The notes under the pieces were generated by a model that saw nothing but the letters and a program-made list of their open reading frames with translations, made no database searches and was not told the DNA's origin. Below are positions 1 through 13,900 of a stretch of DNA of 64,000 bases, piece after piece; position 1 is the first letter of the stretch, and each line of letters opens with the position of its first letter. Location of the stretch: the NCBI GenBank assembly GCA_009760855.2, contig WPIO01000189.1, positions 62,001-126,000 of the forward strand, in the 5' to 3' direction. This DNA comes from Cristatella mucedo (lineage: Eukaryota; Bryozoa; Phylactolaemata; Cristatellidae). Position numbers and translations under genes: made by a program.

Positions 1-1584
1 CCGCAGTTTCAGGGGCCCCAGAAAAAGCGATTTAGGATAGCTTGAGTCTAGCACACAATCTCCTAAAACTGCATGCTATCTCAGCCCTCCCACGGAACAA
101 AGTAGTGATGCAGCCCTCCACGACCATATACTGCTGTGATGCAGTCCTGCATATGACTTACGCATGCGGCGTAAAGCCATCCGCTCACCAGGCCTAGAGC
201 AAGATGCGACCGCTACTACTACGGCTACAGTCGTCAGATCGAGTGGTTACACTCTCTGAAGCATCATCAAGCTGACAATAACCACTCGAATCTCAGCATC
301 TAAGAGCAAAAGAACGTTGCGAACATGCAAACGTCATTGCAAACGACGAGTTGCATTCGATTCGTGATGGCCAATCTTAATAGGGATGTGAGCGAGCGGA
401 GACGAAGGATGCTCGAGAGCCATTCGTCACGAAGATTAGCGAGAATTAGCGAGATTAGCGAGAACCACGAAGATTAGCGAAATTCACAAGATTCTTATGA
501 AAGGAGCACTTTGCACGCAGTTGCGTCACACTGGCGCCGGCAGCTCTCCGACGCCCAGGCCGATACGACGCCGCCAGCCCGCCTTCTACCACTAATACAC
601 CGCTCTGGCTATGCACTGGCAGTTGGGCGGCAGTGGACCACCAGAATAAAATGTCCCCGAAATGAACCAAACTAATCGCATGGAAAACGCTTCATCGAGG
701 CTGAATCAAAATACCTCAATTGACAAGAAAAGCCTTCCCCCGCCGCTGCGGCTCAGTCGGAAGTGAACTCGGTGCTGAGCGACTCCATTACCATGTAAAA
801 AGCATGGGCGGGGCGGTGGAATTATCTCCCTTGTCCAGGCAAGTAAACAACGTAAAATAGGCTGAAATATATTGGCCAACATCTGAATAAAAAAATTAAA
901 GCAAAAAATTAAGCATTGATATTTTTTTCATGTAGTTCAATACTTTTTGTAACGGTACGCTTACAATGAGCGCAAACCTCACGCCCGTACAGCGTCTCTA
1001 GTTCAGATGCGGTGCATCTAAAGCGGCCGCAAACGGCCGCATTACTGGTTATAATATATAAACTGCATCGCGTAAACAGAATTTCAGCATAACCAGGGCA
1101 ACGCTCGCTCTAAAGAAATGCTTCAAGCAGTCGGCAATTACAAAAGTTTGTCAGGATCGTAAAAAGGGGCAAACGAGCAAGCGTTGCAGCGAGGCAGTGA
1201 AGGTGTTGGTGGCACCTAGAAACAGGCCAGAAAGCCAGCGTCTCTTATAGTTGTCAAAATTCCTGATAGCATACTGAAGTGAATCTCAAAAAATGGCATT
1301 TTTATATTTTCAGGCTGCGGTTTTCTAGTCATTCGCCGCTAACGGGAGGGGAATGTAAACTGTATTGTACTTTCTCTGCCAGTCAATTTGTATAAGTGAC
1401 AATCCTGCTCATCAACGGCGATACCGTTACCTACGGAGGATATATAAGGGTGTCCAATCTGATGGCATTTCTGCCCGTCATGCCTAAATTCAGACAGGCG
1501 TAATTATTGTTCAGTAATACCTAAAACAAAAAGGAGGACCAACATAATAAAGGCCTGTGAGCAGCCTAATGAGATAGAATATAA
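1..1584. other. Intergenic stretch without a recognised gene
   Basis: No open reading frame here resembles a known protein and I see no RNA gene. Around 431-480 there is a short imperfect tandem repeat with the core GATTAGCGAG. The rest looks like unique or old decayed sequence. Confidence 0.5.
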
Positions 1585-2317
1585 TGTATCTCCGTCTGTA
1601 ACTCCACAAAGTCATAAAGATCGTGTGGGTGTTACGCAGCGGAGTTTTTTATAGCGCACTCACAGCCTAAGCGGCTTTCGGTACGCATTCGGTAGCCAAC
1701 AGACTTCGTCTCACGCAACAAAGAGGAAGTGGGAAGCATAGCAGTGTCAGGAGAGCAGTTGAGGTAGTGAGTAGCATAGAAGTAGCAGTTCAGGACCGCT
1801 GAAAAAGATGTGCCATAGTTGGCAGTTGGAGAGTAGATGCCGTTGCGTAAGAATTGTGGAAGCGAGTTCCACAGTCTAGGACCTGCAGAGCTAAAGCTTC
1901 TGTCGCCAACTGTCTTTAAGCGGAGGAATGGGACAGCTAATTTATTGTCCACACAGGAGCTGAGGGCGCGAATAGGCTGAAACTGATGCAGCAGTTCAGC
2001 TAGGTATGAAGGAGCCAAGCCGTGGCGGGCCTTGTGGGTCAGCGTAAGAACTTTGCTCTGTATCCTTTGCTCAACCGGCAACCATCCTAGCTCTTTCAGC
2101 AGAGGTGACACGTGCTCAAACCGCTGGGACTTGAAGACCAGCCTTGCAGCCATATTCATAGACTGCTATAGTGGCATAATAGCTTTTTTTGGTAGCCCAG
2201 CCAAAAGGGAATTACAATAATCAAGCCGAGGCAGAACTAAATAGCTAGTTAAATTTCTTACAAGCCACTGTGGGAGACAGCTCCTAATCTTGGATAGGGA
2301 TCGGATGTGATGGTTAG
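1585..2317 (-). mobile_element. LINE-B fragment (3' third, 5'-truncated)
   Basis: The minus strand encodes the C-terminal domain of a CR1/L2-like LINE (about 175 codons, 1632-2159, with [15 protein letters not shown] and [14 protein letters not shown]). It is almost identical to the C-terminal part of the longer copy at 53330-55438. The 3' untranslated end (about 1587-1631, with the TATCTCCG motif read on the plus strand) is present. The 5' end breaks off near 2317. This is a typical 5'-truncated retrotransposition product. Confidence 0.85.
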
Positions 2318-2334
2318 CTGTAGTATATACAATA

Positions 2335-2474
2335 TAATAATTCATTTTTACAGCGCCTTAAGATAACTTAAATCTCTGTTCATGTGCTTCACGTACGCCA
2401 CGAGACTCAAGCCGACAACCTCAGCCCGACCTTGGTCGGGGCGAGCACCTTAACCACTGGGCCACACCAGCCAA
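2335..2474 (-). mobile_element. tRNA-derived SINE (SINE-1)
   Basis: Read on the minus strand it begins with a pol III A-box-like stretch (CAGTGGTTAAGG) and continues with a B-box-like stretch. It ends in a segment resembling the LINE-A 3' end, followed by an AT-rich tail. Two relatives lie at 47878-48012 and 49727-49862. It abuts the truncated 5' end of the LINE-B copy next to it. Confidence 0.7.
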
Positions 2475-2770
2475 TTCATGTATAACTATTGAATTATAAT
2501 TAAATCCGTTGCTATAATAACAGTAACTTCTATTTTGCAAATAACTGAAAATAAATTTAGAATCCAAATGACGAGCAACTCGTCTTAGCGGAAAGTAATA
2601 AATTATTTCTTTGTTTATTCCCAGTATAAAATTGTGCCGCCGTTTAACACAAGGACAGATAGATGTGCATGCATTTGATCTCAAGTGTGATGCTACTGTG
2701 CCTCCGAATAAGCATTTGTTCGCTGCACATTTTTACGTAGTGGCGGTTGTAGTCAACGTCAGAATCAATG

Positions 2771-2960
2771 TGTAGCGCCGCACTGACCTTGGCTTAATTT
2801 TAGCGTGAACAGGAACGGTTCGTTGGGCAAGAACTCCTTTGCCCAGGAGCAGCCAGCCAGCCGGTGAGAAGCGCCAGTGCGGTGAGAGAGCGAGAACTTA
2901 AAAGCGAGCCAGGAAGCTTTGGGATCGGCGGTGGCGATTCGGCCTTTAGAATTGGTCTGC
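2771..2960 (+). mobile_element. LTR fragment (5' end only)
   Basis: It starts TGTAGCGCC and follows the first ~190 bases of the LTR at 40280-41495 (shared landmarks: TTTTAGCG, CCTTTG, GGAGCAG, GATTCGGCCTTTAGAATTGG). Similarity stops near 2960, so the rest of the LTR is lost. Confidence 0.7.
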
Positions 2961-3169
2961 TACACAGGTTGCACATTGTGAAAGGCCTGCCTGCATACGA
3001 AGTTGTACGAACGGACACAGACTATAATTATCATAATTGGTACTACGTAAGTAAACTTGTATGAGCTAGCGGCACCTGTCTTATCATTTCTTAATCTCGG
3101 CCGCGGTAGTACCAAGGATTAAGCGGGTTACTTGCAGGCACGATTAGGTAGGATAGGAAGGTAGGATTA

Positions 3170-4017
3170 TGTAATTATAATAATAATAATAATTCACTTG
3201 ATAAAGCGCCCTCAGAGAACTTAATCTCTCTCTAGGCGTTTTACATTTGCTGCAAAGTGAAATGCAATTGAATGGTAAGTAAAATCATGCTTGAAAAACA
3301 AACGAAATGAATAATATGGTTAGGGGTGACATGCACAGGGTCAGCATGCAAATCTGGTTAGTGGCAGCATGCACTGTCAACACGCATAAGCACATGGAAG
3401 GACGAATCACAGGAACCCACTAAATGCTGTCCTAAATAGGTGTGTTTTAGGTTCCTTTTAAATGTGGTCACGTCAGGGGATGTTCTGACGCAGGTCGGGA
3501 GGGAGTTCCAGGCTTTCGGAGCATATGAACTAAATGCACGGTCTCCAAAGGATTTAAGGTTTGTATGAGGTATTTCTAGACTGTTGGATTCCGAAAAGCG
3601 GGTGGTACGATGCTTGGCCTGATGGGGTAGTATATCTGACAGATAGGCTGGAGCCATAGAATGAAGGGACCTAGAAGTGAGCGACAAAACCTTGAAGTCA
3701 ATCCGTTGCTTGACTGGTAGCCAGTGCAGGTCGGCGAGAAGTGGAGTAATGTGGCAACTGCGACGCCCATGACAGACAAGCCTAGCTGCAGAGTTTTGCA
3801 CCAGCTGCAATCGCCTGATCGCACATGCCGGTAGGCCAGTAAGCAGTGAGTTGCAGAAGTCGAGACGGGATGTCACGAATGCATGGACCAACTTGGACGT
3901 GGTATCTTTATCTAAACAAGCCCGAATTTTAGCAATGTTATGAAGCTGAAAAAAGGCGGATTTGACTGTGGAGCTGATATGGTCGTCTAACGAGAGGTCG
4001 CTGGAATATGACACCAT
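3170..4017 (-). mobile_element. LINE-A copy, 5'-truncated, with target-site duplication
   Basis: The minus strand carries the C-terminal part of a CR1/L2-like LINE protein ([20 protein letters not shown], then [18 protein letters not shown], then [13 protein letters not shown]) followed by the family's 3' untranslated region and an (ATT)n tail (about 3173-3192). A 22-bp direct repeat flanks it, 3148-3169 and 4018-4039, differing at one base. This marks the insertion limits and suggests a fairly young copy. The element is truncated upstream of the C-terminal domain, so no reverse transcriptase core is present. Confidence 0.9.
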
Positions 4018-4039
4018 GTAGGATAGGAAGGTAGAATTA

Positions 4040-5366
4040 AGCGGGTTACTTGCAGGTACGGGAGATAAGTCGTACACCTGTTGCACGCCTCTGAGTAATG
4101 CAGCTATGCCCGCGTCCGACTCTACCGCATGCGAGGAGGAATTCCTTGCAAAGTTGCATGCTATGTTTGCTCCCACTTTCATTCATCAAGGCGGCGACAA
4201 CTAGGGGGCTTCCGAACATCTTGACCGATAAGATGAACATCTCGTTACTTCTCATGCATGAGCCAACCGCTTTGTAAGGACTTGGTACGTTAATGTATAA
4301 AAATATATATATATATTATGGATGTACCGTGTAGACGTCAGTGTTCAACGAAAGAAACACTTCTTTCCATCGACGCATCCGAAAGGATGTCGAGCGTGTC
4401 GCAAGTTGAGCGGCAAGTCGTAACGTACACCCCCTCCCCGATCACCGGCGATCGACTGGGTGTATACGAGCACATGTCACATGATAGGTCAGGCCCCTTG
4501 CCTGTCGTACATTATAGGAGGCCGACAAGGTCCCTGAGAGTCAAAGGTAAGTGTGGATAAGCAGTCAGATCCATTCAGTGCATCTATAGGCGATAGGAGA
4601 CAGGGCCCAATAGGTCCCTTGCCTGTTGGCAGGCTGAGCACAGGAATCATTTGACTTGGCACGCCCGGCCTGCGATCTTTCTGCAATGATTCAACCAAGG
4701 CTGGCTTGCGAACTTGCTTCTCCATCTCCTTCCGAGATGCGAACGGGTCGGGTCGCTAGCTATTTCTTGTCTTAACACTTTTAAAGACAGACACGTCCAC
4801 AAAGTTAATACAGGCTTTGTAAATGCCATGATATTAAACCAATAAAACGCTATTAAATCTAAAGCAAAACTGAAACTATATGCACTCAACGAAACTGATA
4901 TTGTCGCTTAGTAATGATATATCACATACGATTCGTTATTCTTGTGAGCACGGCTGCTCGTCATTCGATATTACCAGCGATTTTATTAGAATTAGTGAGA
5001 ACGCCTAGTAGTAGTTTTGAAGATTTCTTCCGACCAGAATACCAAGTTGCTGACATAGAGCAGAGCCAGTGTTTCTCAACGGCTTCCTGCGTCCAGATCA
5101 TGAGAGAGCTCATTCCGAAGGAAGACATAGTTCGTTTCCCTGGACCGGCCCCCGCATAGCTGCATGACAAAACTCGTAACTAGCGTTTTGTTTCAGCGGC
5201 TGACGTTCAGGCATAGACCACTTGGCACATCTATCTATATCCTCGTTAAGTTTCTGCAGGTGGCCCCCGGACAACCGAAGCTGGTGAAAACTTAGCTCCG
5301 GTGCACGTCCGATGACTAGTCGCACCATCGTAGCAGCAGCAAGCACCATTCACACGGGTGATAGCT
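4040..5366. other. Intergenic stretch, nothing recognised
   Basis: Short open frames only, none with a recognisable domain. A small (TA)n run lies near 4300-4320. I see no RNA gene or full transposon. Confidence 0.5.
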
Positions 5367-5367
5367 C

Positions 5368-5465
5368 CGGAGGTAAGGTGCTCGCTCTTCACGACTAAGG
5401 TCGTGGGTTGGAATCCGGAAGCAGGCGATCCTTTATTGCCAACTTGAAGCAGCAGTGATAGCTGC
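5368..5465 (+). mobile_element. tRNA-derived SINE (SINE-2), partial
   Basis: It contains a B-box-like stretch (GGTCGTGGGTTGGAATCC) followed by the family's body (GGCGATCCTTTATTGCC, then GTGATAGC). Related copies lie at 18544-18648, 26370-26500 and 31986-32118 on the minus strand. The A-box half is degraded. Confidence 0.6.
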
Positions 5466-6328
5466 TAATGGTCTTCTCCAGAATACAAATGACTGATAAA
5501 TCAGCTAATATTTATTTAGGCATTCGATATGCATGCTTGGGTAATTGCAAGGTATTTATAACAACGGAGCCCCAACTGAAGTCAGGCTGGCTATTCAGAA
5601 GTCTAGCTGTAGACTGTCACACTTATCGAGTCACTGATAGAATCTAAATCCGGTTCAAAGTCGCATGCTCCTTAATGAACTCAGTACATTTTCATATTCA
5701 AGGTTCCTGACTAAATTGATCAACGGTGCATTGTGTAGTATACTAAATACATGCATAACTCATTCAGGAACTACTATAGTTATAGTGGACTCACGATTCG
5801 TCGTTCCTTCATACCAAGCTCTGACCAGTGGCAGGCAACCCAGGCCTGCACAGAACCACTACTGCATCAGCACATTTTTTGCTAGAGCTAGCAAAGTTAT
5901 CATTGGTATTTAGGTAAACTCAATTTGTCACTTCTTGCAGTTTGCTGTGCCATCTTCCTAGAATCTCCAAGTAGATCAAAATGTATAAACTGATCGATAC
6001 AACAAAGTCAAGAACTGCCTATCGAACGGATAGCTTGACTTTTATTTTGGTGACTGCATCTTAATGGCATCAATAATCAGGCACTGAATAGTAATGGAAA
6101 CTGTTGCCTACGAAATTGAACTTGCGTACAATGCCAAATGCTATTTCATATTGACCACACTTAGATGAGCTTCTATTCAAATAAATCAGCTGATAGGGGC
6201 TATATTCTGGGCTGCACTCCTGAACCCAATGACATACCAAGAGCCTAAAATATGTTCTTTTAAGCACCAGAGCAAGATCGGCCTGAAACATGCACACAAT
6301 AACACAATATTCTGCTCTCAGGAATAAA

Positions 6329-7827
6329 TTTATTGGTTAACTGCAGAGATTAAAACTGGCAGACAATTCATCCACACAAGGATGCTGCTCTGTGTTGATA
6401 CCCTTAGCCACGAGTACAAGGTTAAGACAGCTCATGCATACAGGAATGAAATAGTAGCCAACAAAGCACCAGGCACTGCAGGAGCCCAATATGATCTATA
6501 CGGTGAGCAAATGTGCCCACTACAGAGTGTACAACGAATGCTGCAAGCAACGATGGAATAGTACTGACAGGAGCAGCTGTCGCTAGCCATCTCTGTCCAA
6601 TGCAATCACCGTGACCTGCCCCTTGCTCTATCACTGAGACTTAAAAATATATAACGTTGCAAACATTATCAAATATATAACTGTATATGAATAGTTTCGA
6701 CTTAATTATGACAATAAAAGTATTTCAAAAAAATCATAATACTGCTTAAGAACCAAGCTAGATAAAATCAAATACGTAAAACAAGCAGGTACTGCACGTG
6801 ATGATGACCCAACATGACAAAAATTACGACTAAACGATAAAATGAAGTGAACATGCAACACTATACCTGATTAAAATAAAAGGCTTACTGGTAAGCATAA
6901 ACGGAAACAAAAATGGGATCTCGTGCAGGCGAGCCCAACAAATACAAGCACCACAGCAAAGCGAGGTCCAGATGTCTAGAAACGGTGGCAAGCTCATGAC
7001 GGTTCGGCTTTAAGGCAGAAACGTTGCTTCGGTAGTTGCAGACACATTGAATGACCTGGCTCTGCAGATGATAACAGGTGGTAGCCACTAGAAGGCCACG
7101 GCCACGATAGGGAGCAGTCGCTACCGCGACCCAAGTGTACAGTAGCATGTAAAAGGCTAGCCTCTTTATATAGAGCAGCGTCTGCCAAAACCTATTCCTA
7201 AAACTGTTGCCGCGAGACAGCAAGCACTGGAGCAAGTGAGAGAGAAAAGGCCAGTGATGATGGCCAAGAGGGAGACGGATCAAGTGGCCTCGTCACCTCG
7301 CCTTACAAAAAGAAAACAGTAATACTACTTAACAACACTAGAGCAGCAACAGAACCAAGGTTGTCTGCACCGGCCCAGTAGATTGTCATTCGGGGGAGGG
7401 TGCTAGCCAAACGAAAATATGTGGGAGCATTAAAAGCCAAGGTGACCCAGACTGAGTGGTGGTGGTGGGCCACAGCAGCAGCAGCAAGAACCACATCTAT
7501 AAGTAAAGCTGCTTATCGACCACTCCAGTCATGCACGAATGCCGGCCAACTCTGGCTCTATGTCACCCTGGGAAGACACGAGACAACCCATGAAAAAACC
7601 GGCTCAATAATACGAATGATGAATAAACATTTGGACATACGTTTGCAACCTAGTCAAACGAACGATTAACTCAGTCAATAGACCGCTGCATTCATCTGGG
7701 CAGCAGCACGGCTGCTGCCCTTCTGGATGATCTCCAGGTGCCTCTTAAATAAGACAAGAGGAGACAAGAGGCCGAACGATCGTTGTAGCTGCTGTTCGAC
7801 CTTCAGCATACTCAGAGCACCTTCGTC
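6329..7827 (-). other. Probable brat 3' untranslated region
   Basis: This follows directly from the brat stop codon at 7828-7830. On the minus strand the first candidate polyadenylation hexamer AATAAA I noticed is at 6329-6334, which would give a 3' UTR of about 1.5 kb. The longest open frame inside (6885-7283, minus) matches nothing I know. The region below 6329 down to 5466 shows no gene. The end point is inference. Confidence 0.35.
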
Positions 7828-7958
7828 TTACGTGATGTACAGCGTGTTCAATATTAGGACGTGGTGGTTGTTTTTTGCCAGGGTGACGACATGCCCTTCC
7901 GATGTGATCTTCAAGCCACAGCAACGGCTTACTTTGACATAAGGACATTCGAACTCGC
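7828..7958 (-). CDS. brat: brat exon 15: last NHL blade and stop
   Basis: 131 nt. After a CTTTTTAAAG acceptor it encodes [31 protein letters not shown] and LNTLYIT, then TAA at 7828-7830. This matches the conserved Brat C-terminus. Confidence 0.93.
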
Positions 7959-10900
7959 CTTTAAAAAGAGACGTTCGTGTAGATAAACCACAGCTATGCC
8001 ACTCCTACTAGCTATACGCTCCACAGCAGCAGACAACAGTCACTGGCTGACGGCAAGCTTCAGAACAACGTAATTTAAACACGGCTATGCTGATAACCCT
8101 GGGCCAACAGATGGCAGCAGTGCCACTAGGTGCTGAGCCTCACCTATGAGGATGCCCTCCCTTTGAAATACGGCCACATGGAAGCGATTGCCGTGGCTGT
8201 CGCCAACGAGTATGTCACCAGCGTCGCTTATGTCGATGCCGTTGGGAAAATTTGTTATCACGTCCGTGCCGATGCGTCGAAGAAAAAGACCATCTTCGTT
8301 GAACACGACAACACAGTGACCCTGCCGCACACAAAACACAAAGCACTCAGTTTTTTGGCATGCTCATCCTAGTCTTTAAAGCCTGCACAAGAGAATCGGG
8401 CAAAAAACTCACCTTAAAGTCACACACAAAGTATTCTTTTCCACTAATGGCAATATCAGAGGGCTCCCTCATGTAGTCGGAACAGTCAAACCACTTGACC
8501 AAGTCACCAGCTTCAGAAATGCAGAAAACTGTGGGCGAGACGCTGTCCACAGCTACGATGTTTCCTGGAAACACGGCCCAATCACTACCGAGGTAAACAG
8601 TGAGTACATACGCATGTTAACGGCCTGTTCATTATGAGTGCCGCACTAGGGCCACCTTGGGATAGCTGGCCAGCCTAGCAGGCATACCTACCCTGACTGG
8701 TGATGGCAAGGCCAGCCACGATGTCGATGTATCGAATCGCAATTTTCTTGAGAAAATGACCGCTCTTAGTAAATATTTGCATGCGAGACCTCTCGTTACC
8801 GCGGTCACAGACGACGAAGCGCCCGCTACTTCTCATTACAGCCACCTTTCGAGGATACCACAGCTGACCTTCCTCTCGCCCTGCAGGCAGGCAACACGAG
8901 GCAGCCGATACATAAACGGTCGGCAGGCATGCAGGCACCATGCGGCTTTAGACTACCTAAGATCACCCACGGGACGGCAGGCCATTGCCCACAGCCCAAA
9001 GGCTGCTGCATACACCGTTTACTCAACCACAAAACATGCCAAGTACATGGCATCAATTTAAAGTTAGGGCAGGCAGAAGAGAAGCCAAGACAGTGACAAG
9101 CTAGCCTTGCACACGCCGTACATCGACAGAGGACATACCCGGAACTCCAAACTGATATTTGAACTCCCCTGCTTTATCAAAGACTTGAACGCGATGGTTG
9201 TTGGTATCGGCTACGATGATGTCTTCGTCACAGCCCAGGCAGAAGCCATGTGGCGAGTTGAACTGAGCCCTGCCTGGTCCCAGCTGACCAAACTTGCAGC
9301 TGTAAAAAATCGACACCCCTTCAATTGCTGGCCACCCTCAGCAATATAAAGTCGAGCAAAAACATCAGAGGTGGCAGCTAGCAGCAGCAGCTACCGAAAG
9401 GCTGCTTCTCCTCTCAGCAAGATGTTACCGTATTTGCATAGCTGCCATTTTCGACTGGCTTCGAGCAATGACAGGTTGATGGCGGATGGGACTGAACGAA
9501 CGCGAAGACGAGGCTCCCAATATAGCCCCCGCCCCCGGTGGAGGAAGCAAGGATGGCATCGAGTGCATGCCTGCCACCCCGGGTGGTGGAGTAGATTGCT
9601 GCAGCTGAGTCGATTGCTGTGCTGACAGGCCGGTCAGTCTGTCCAGGCAGGACATGTCTCCTCGCATGCCTAGCAGTGCTCCACCCAGCACAGGGCCACC
9701 AACAGCTGTCATGTCTTGACAATTAGAAGGCAAAACAGTCAGGATTAGGTACTCAAACAGTAAAACAAACAGGACAATATAAATCTAGTTAACAAAACAG
9801 CTTTGCAAGGCACTCCGGTCAAGAACTAGGCTAGGCAGCAAGGAGAGAATCTCACAATGCATTCACACATCTTTTTATGAGATATGACCCACGCAATTAA
9901 TAACAATAGGCATCATTGGCAATCAGACATTACAGCAGCCAAAGGCTACTTACCGTTGTCAGCTCCAGACCGAGCTGGGTGGCCATTGGGAAGATTTGGC
10001 AGATGAGCAATGCCAATGCCTTGCAGAGGTTGGCCATTTACCATCACCTGACCTGCAAGCATTAGGGTACACTGCTAATGATCTGTTTCCTAAAAATGTG
10101 GTTGCCTGTGTCCATTATGGACATTATGCACTACCAGGTGCTGCTTGCCACCGAAATCCAACGTTAATTAACACCCATTAAAATCTATTTTCATTACTCA
10201 CCAGAGTTAACCTCACACTGAGGAATGAGCATAAGGGTATGCCTACTTAGTAATAGCAAAAATAACTTTGCATAGAACCCTAGGAAATCTTTTTCTATAT
10301 ACTTCGCAAATGCTGTAAAGGAAGCATGATCAAGCTAAGTGTACACTTAGCTAAAGGTATGTGTGCATGCATCATTGTCTGAACCTCTTCGAAGCCACAC
10401 ATACTTAAGTGGATAAGGTGTTTTTCTAGTAAATGGTGCATCCAAGTGGCTTATGACACGCATACGGTAGCCAAAAGATCATCTCACACGATCATCACAC
10501 CTAACAAAGAGGAAGTGGTAAGCATAGCTGAGTTGAAAAAGTGAGCAGCACAGAGATGGCAGTGCAGGGTTTGAAAAAATGCACTAGCCATAGCAGCATG
10601 AAAGCAGATGCAGGTGCCCGAAGAGTTATGGGTGTTATGACACAATTACGTTCTAGGAGCAGTGCTCTCCACTCACTAGCCAATCGTACCCCGGTACAAG
10701 CTTCAGCTGAATAACAAGAGCTACCCCACATACTACCCCACTACCAATGCATTTCACTTGCTTGGACATACAATCTAGATACACTTCCTCTATTTGTCTC
10801 CACATTCACTGAGTGTGGATGATATAGCAAAGAGCATGTGCTAGACTCGTCGGCAGACAAAAAAAAAAGGTTGCTCCACTTGGCTTGGATCTAATGCGGG

Positions 10901-13900
10901 CATTTATGGCCAAAAGCAAGCCTTTCACGTCTAGGCACAACGCTTAGTAGCAGCTTCCTTTTAGCAATTCTCTAGAAGAGTTCATACCCTGCTCTCCAAG
11001 CTTCTTACTAATCATCCTTGCACTAACCGTAATCCCTCCAAGCTCTCATTCCTTGTTACTTGCCGACAAACTGCCGAACCTTTTGTTATTGCCACCATCA
11101 TCAATTTCTTATCACCCGGTATTGTCGAGCTGTAATGTCCCAATACGTTCCGAGTTCGTCAAGTTGTACTCTGTCAAGTTCTGCCATGCCAATTTTAACT
11201 GCATAGAACTATTAGCATATTTGTATTTTCTGCTGCAAAGATAACATTATTCTGGCACTCAGAGATTAAAAAATATGCTCATCATCCATTGAGCCCTATT
11301 GACCACCAAAAGCCTCTTCAGCCAAATTGGCATTACCAAATTAGCATTATTTGTGTGGTAACCACAAAGCTTGCAATTGCATCCCCTTTGCTGCAGCAGG
11401 ATCTCAATGTGTACTCGCTTTCAAAAGCACGATTCCTACCCGTAGATTTTTTAGGCCATATATATCTTTAGTGTGTGTGCATTAGGATCACTCGACACTA
11501 GAAGGAACACCTTGTCGTCCTGACAGAGTATAAATTCAGTTTCCACCCAGAATGGCTGCAACGACACCATCTACACTCATTAGGACAAGGTGCTATACAA
11601 GTTACCTAGATAGCATTAGGCAAGTCATAACAAGCCAACCTGCAATGAACAGTTTTCCTTACAGCTCTATTGCTCGCTCCTCCGTCACCACTACCCAGGC
11701 TCCTTCCATACATCCCCGACTTGGCCAAAAAGTAAGGTGCATGGATAGAGATTAGGTTCTTTTAGGGAGCTATAGAAATGACATCCTCTCTCCATCTCAA
11801 CGAATTCGAACATGTTCAATATATGTTTACATACCTTTAGGGCCGAGTGTTATATTGCCAATCTTGGACAACATTGCCAGCTCAGCTAACTGTAGCTGAG
11901 CTGAAGCAGCATTATTAAGATGACACGATGCAGCTGCGCCGGCCGGAGTGTCCATGCCAATTCCGCTGTCCGACATCGTAGGACTCAACGACTGGCGGCT
12001 CAGTGTGCGCTCGGCGATCGAAGGATTACATGCCGAAGTGGACGGAGCCGATAAAGCATTGGCAAGTTCCCGAAAATAAGCGGCAGCTACAACAGCAGCA
12101 GCAGCAGCAAATGGGTGGTTCGACACGTGATAGTGCAAACGCAATGGACAAGGTACTCTCATGGGCTAAAAGGAAACCATATCCATTCACTAACCAGAGG
12201 CGGGCTCGTGCTGATGCGCCACATTCGGCAGCATGTGGTCGACTGAAGACAGGCTGCCGGAGGTGAATTCGGAACCCATACAGTCAGGTGGCAGACGAGG
12301 GCTGCCGATTGCTCCAAGATTGCCACCGAGTGCAGCCGCAGTAGCAGAAGACTGAGACGAATTCACCGACGTCGGCAGGCCAGCGAGCAGGCTGTCAGCC
12401 GGTAACAAGCTGCTGCTACCACTACCAGCATCGAACTGTCTATCCAACAGCACCGCCCGTGACATGCTCACAGTCTCGTCCTAAAGCAGACAACCACTAA
12501 CGTGTAAACATGCACACAACAGCAAATGCAGGTGTGTAAAGCAGCAACACCAGAAAGTTTCACGCAACATCCAACAGAAGCTCGAACAGCTGGAGCTTCA
12601 GTAGATAATGCATCCCGTGCAGCTGAATTGAGGGCCAGCGAACCACATATATAGCCGGCATTAACGTTAATAAAGTCATCTACAAAAACCACGGGGATGC
12701 ATGAAAAAAGGGCTCTGCACAGACCACTCGAGCACAGATCGGTAATGCAGTCTAACACTAAAGCACATAATCAATAGGATATGGACTAATCCAGAGGCTA
12801 ACTAACATGGCAGATTCAGACGACCAGGTTGCTGGATTTCAGACGTTAGAGGATCACAACCAGCTCTTCTCTAATGAGTCTCTCGTGGCAGTTGGGCAAA
12901 ATGGCAGGTAGTTATTGCCTTCACCATGCCCTCAGTAAGGAGGAGGCAGAGCACGCCTCGGCTTTGAATAAACATTACTAAATAGCAATAGCATAATCAC
13001 TAAAACATGCTCACAACATTCGTTCCGAGGTCTACGCAATTCGCTTTTAAATTTTAAACCAAGTGCTCCATGTTGCATTCTCGAGAAACATAGCATATGG
13101 CATTATAAGCTTCAACCTACTTGTGCTGACGTCTGCATAGAAAATACATCTGCTTGGAGTGATGAGTTGACCAATCGACAATAGGCATGTTATTCTTCAC
13201 TTGATTCTCAGACAGAAAAAAGTCACACGAGCCTCCTTCCAAACAAATGGCCTTATTCAATACACATGCTCACAAATGCATCTTTCATAAACAGAGTGCA
13301 TTCTAGCCCTTCTCTTTAGCTTTGTGGCTTACATCTGTCTTTTGTACCTCCAATCACAAAGCATCCGATGTCTGCTGAACCTCGAGCCGCATCGATACCC
13401 AAGCAGTAGGGCCACTGGGAGGATGGCAATTATCTGTTGGTTTGATTCTGCCAGCTACTAACTGCCACCGGCCAATTACAGTTAATCGGAGTTTAAAGTT
13501 AATAATAATAATAATTCACTTGATAAAGCGCCCTCGGAGAACTTTATCTCTCTCTAGGCGCTTTACGTTTGCTGTAAAGTGAAATGCAATTGAATGGTAA
13601 GTAAAATCATGCTTGAAAAACAAACGAAATGAATAATATGGTTACGGGTGACATGCACAGTGTCAGCATGCCAATGTGGTTAGTGGCAGCATGCAGTGTC
13701 AGCACGCATAAGCACATCAAGGACGAATCACAGGGACCCACTAAATGCTGTTCTAAATAGGTGTTTTTAGGTTCCTTTTAAATGTGGTCAGGTCAGGGGA
13801 TGTTCTGACGCAGGTCGGGAGAGAGTTCCAGGCTTTGGGAGCATATGAACTAAATGCACGGTCTCCAAAGGATTTAAGGTTTGTATGAGGTATTTCTAGA

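Noticed and set aside
6885-7283. 132-codon minus-strand open frame
   Set aside because: It lies in the presumed brat 3' untranslated region and shows no recognisable domain.
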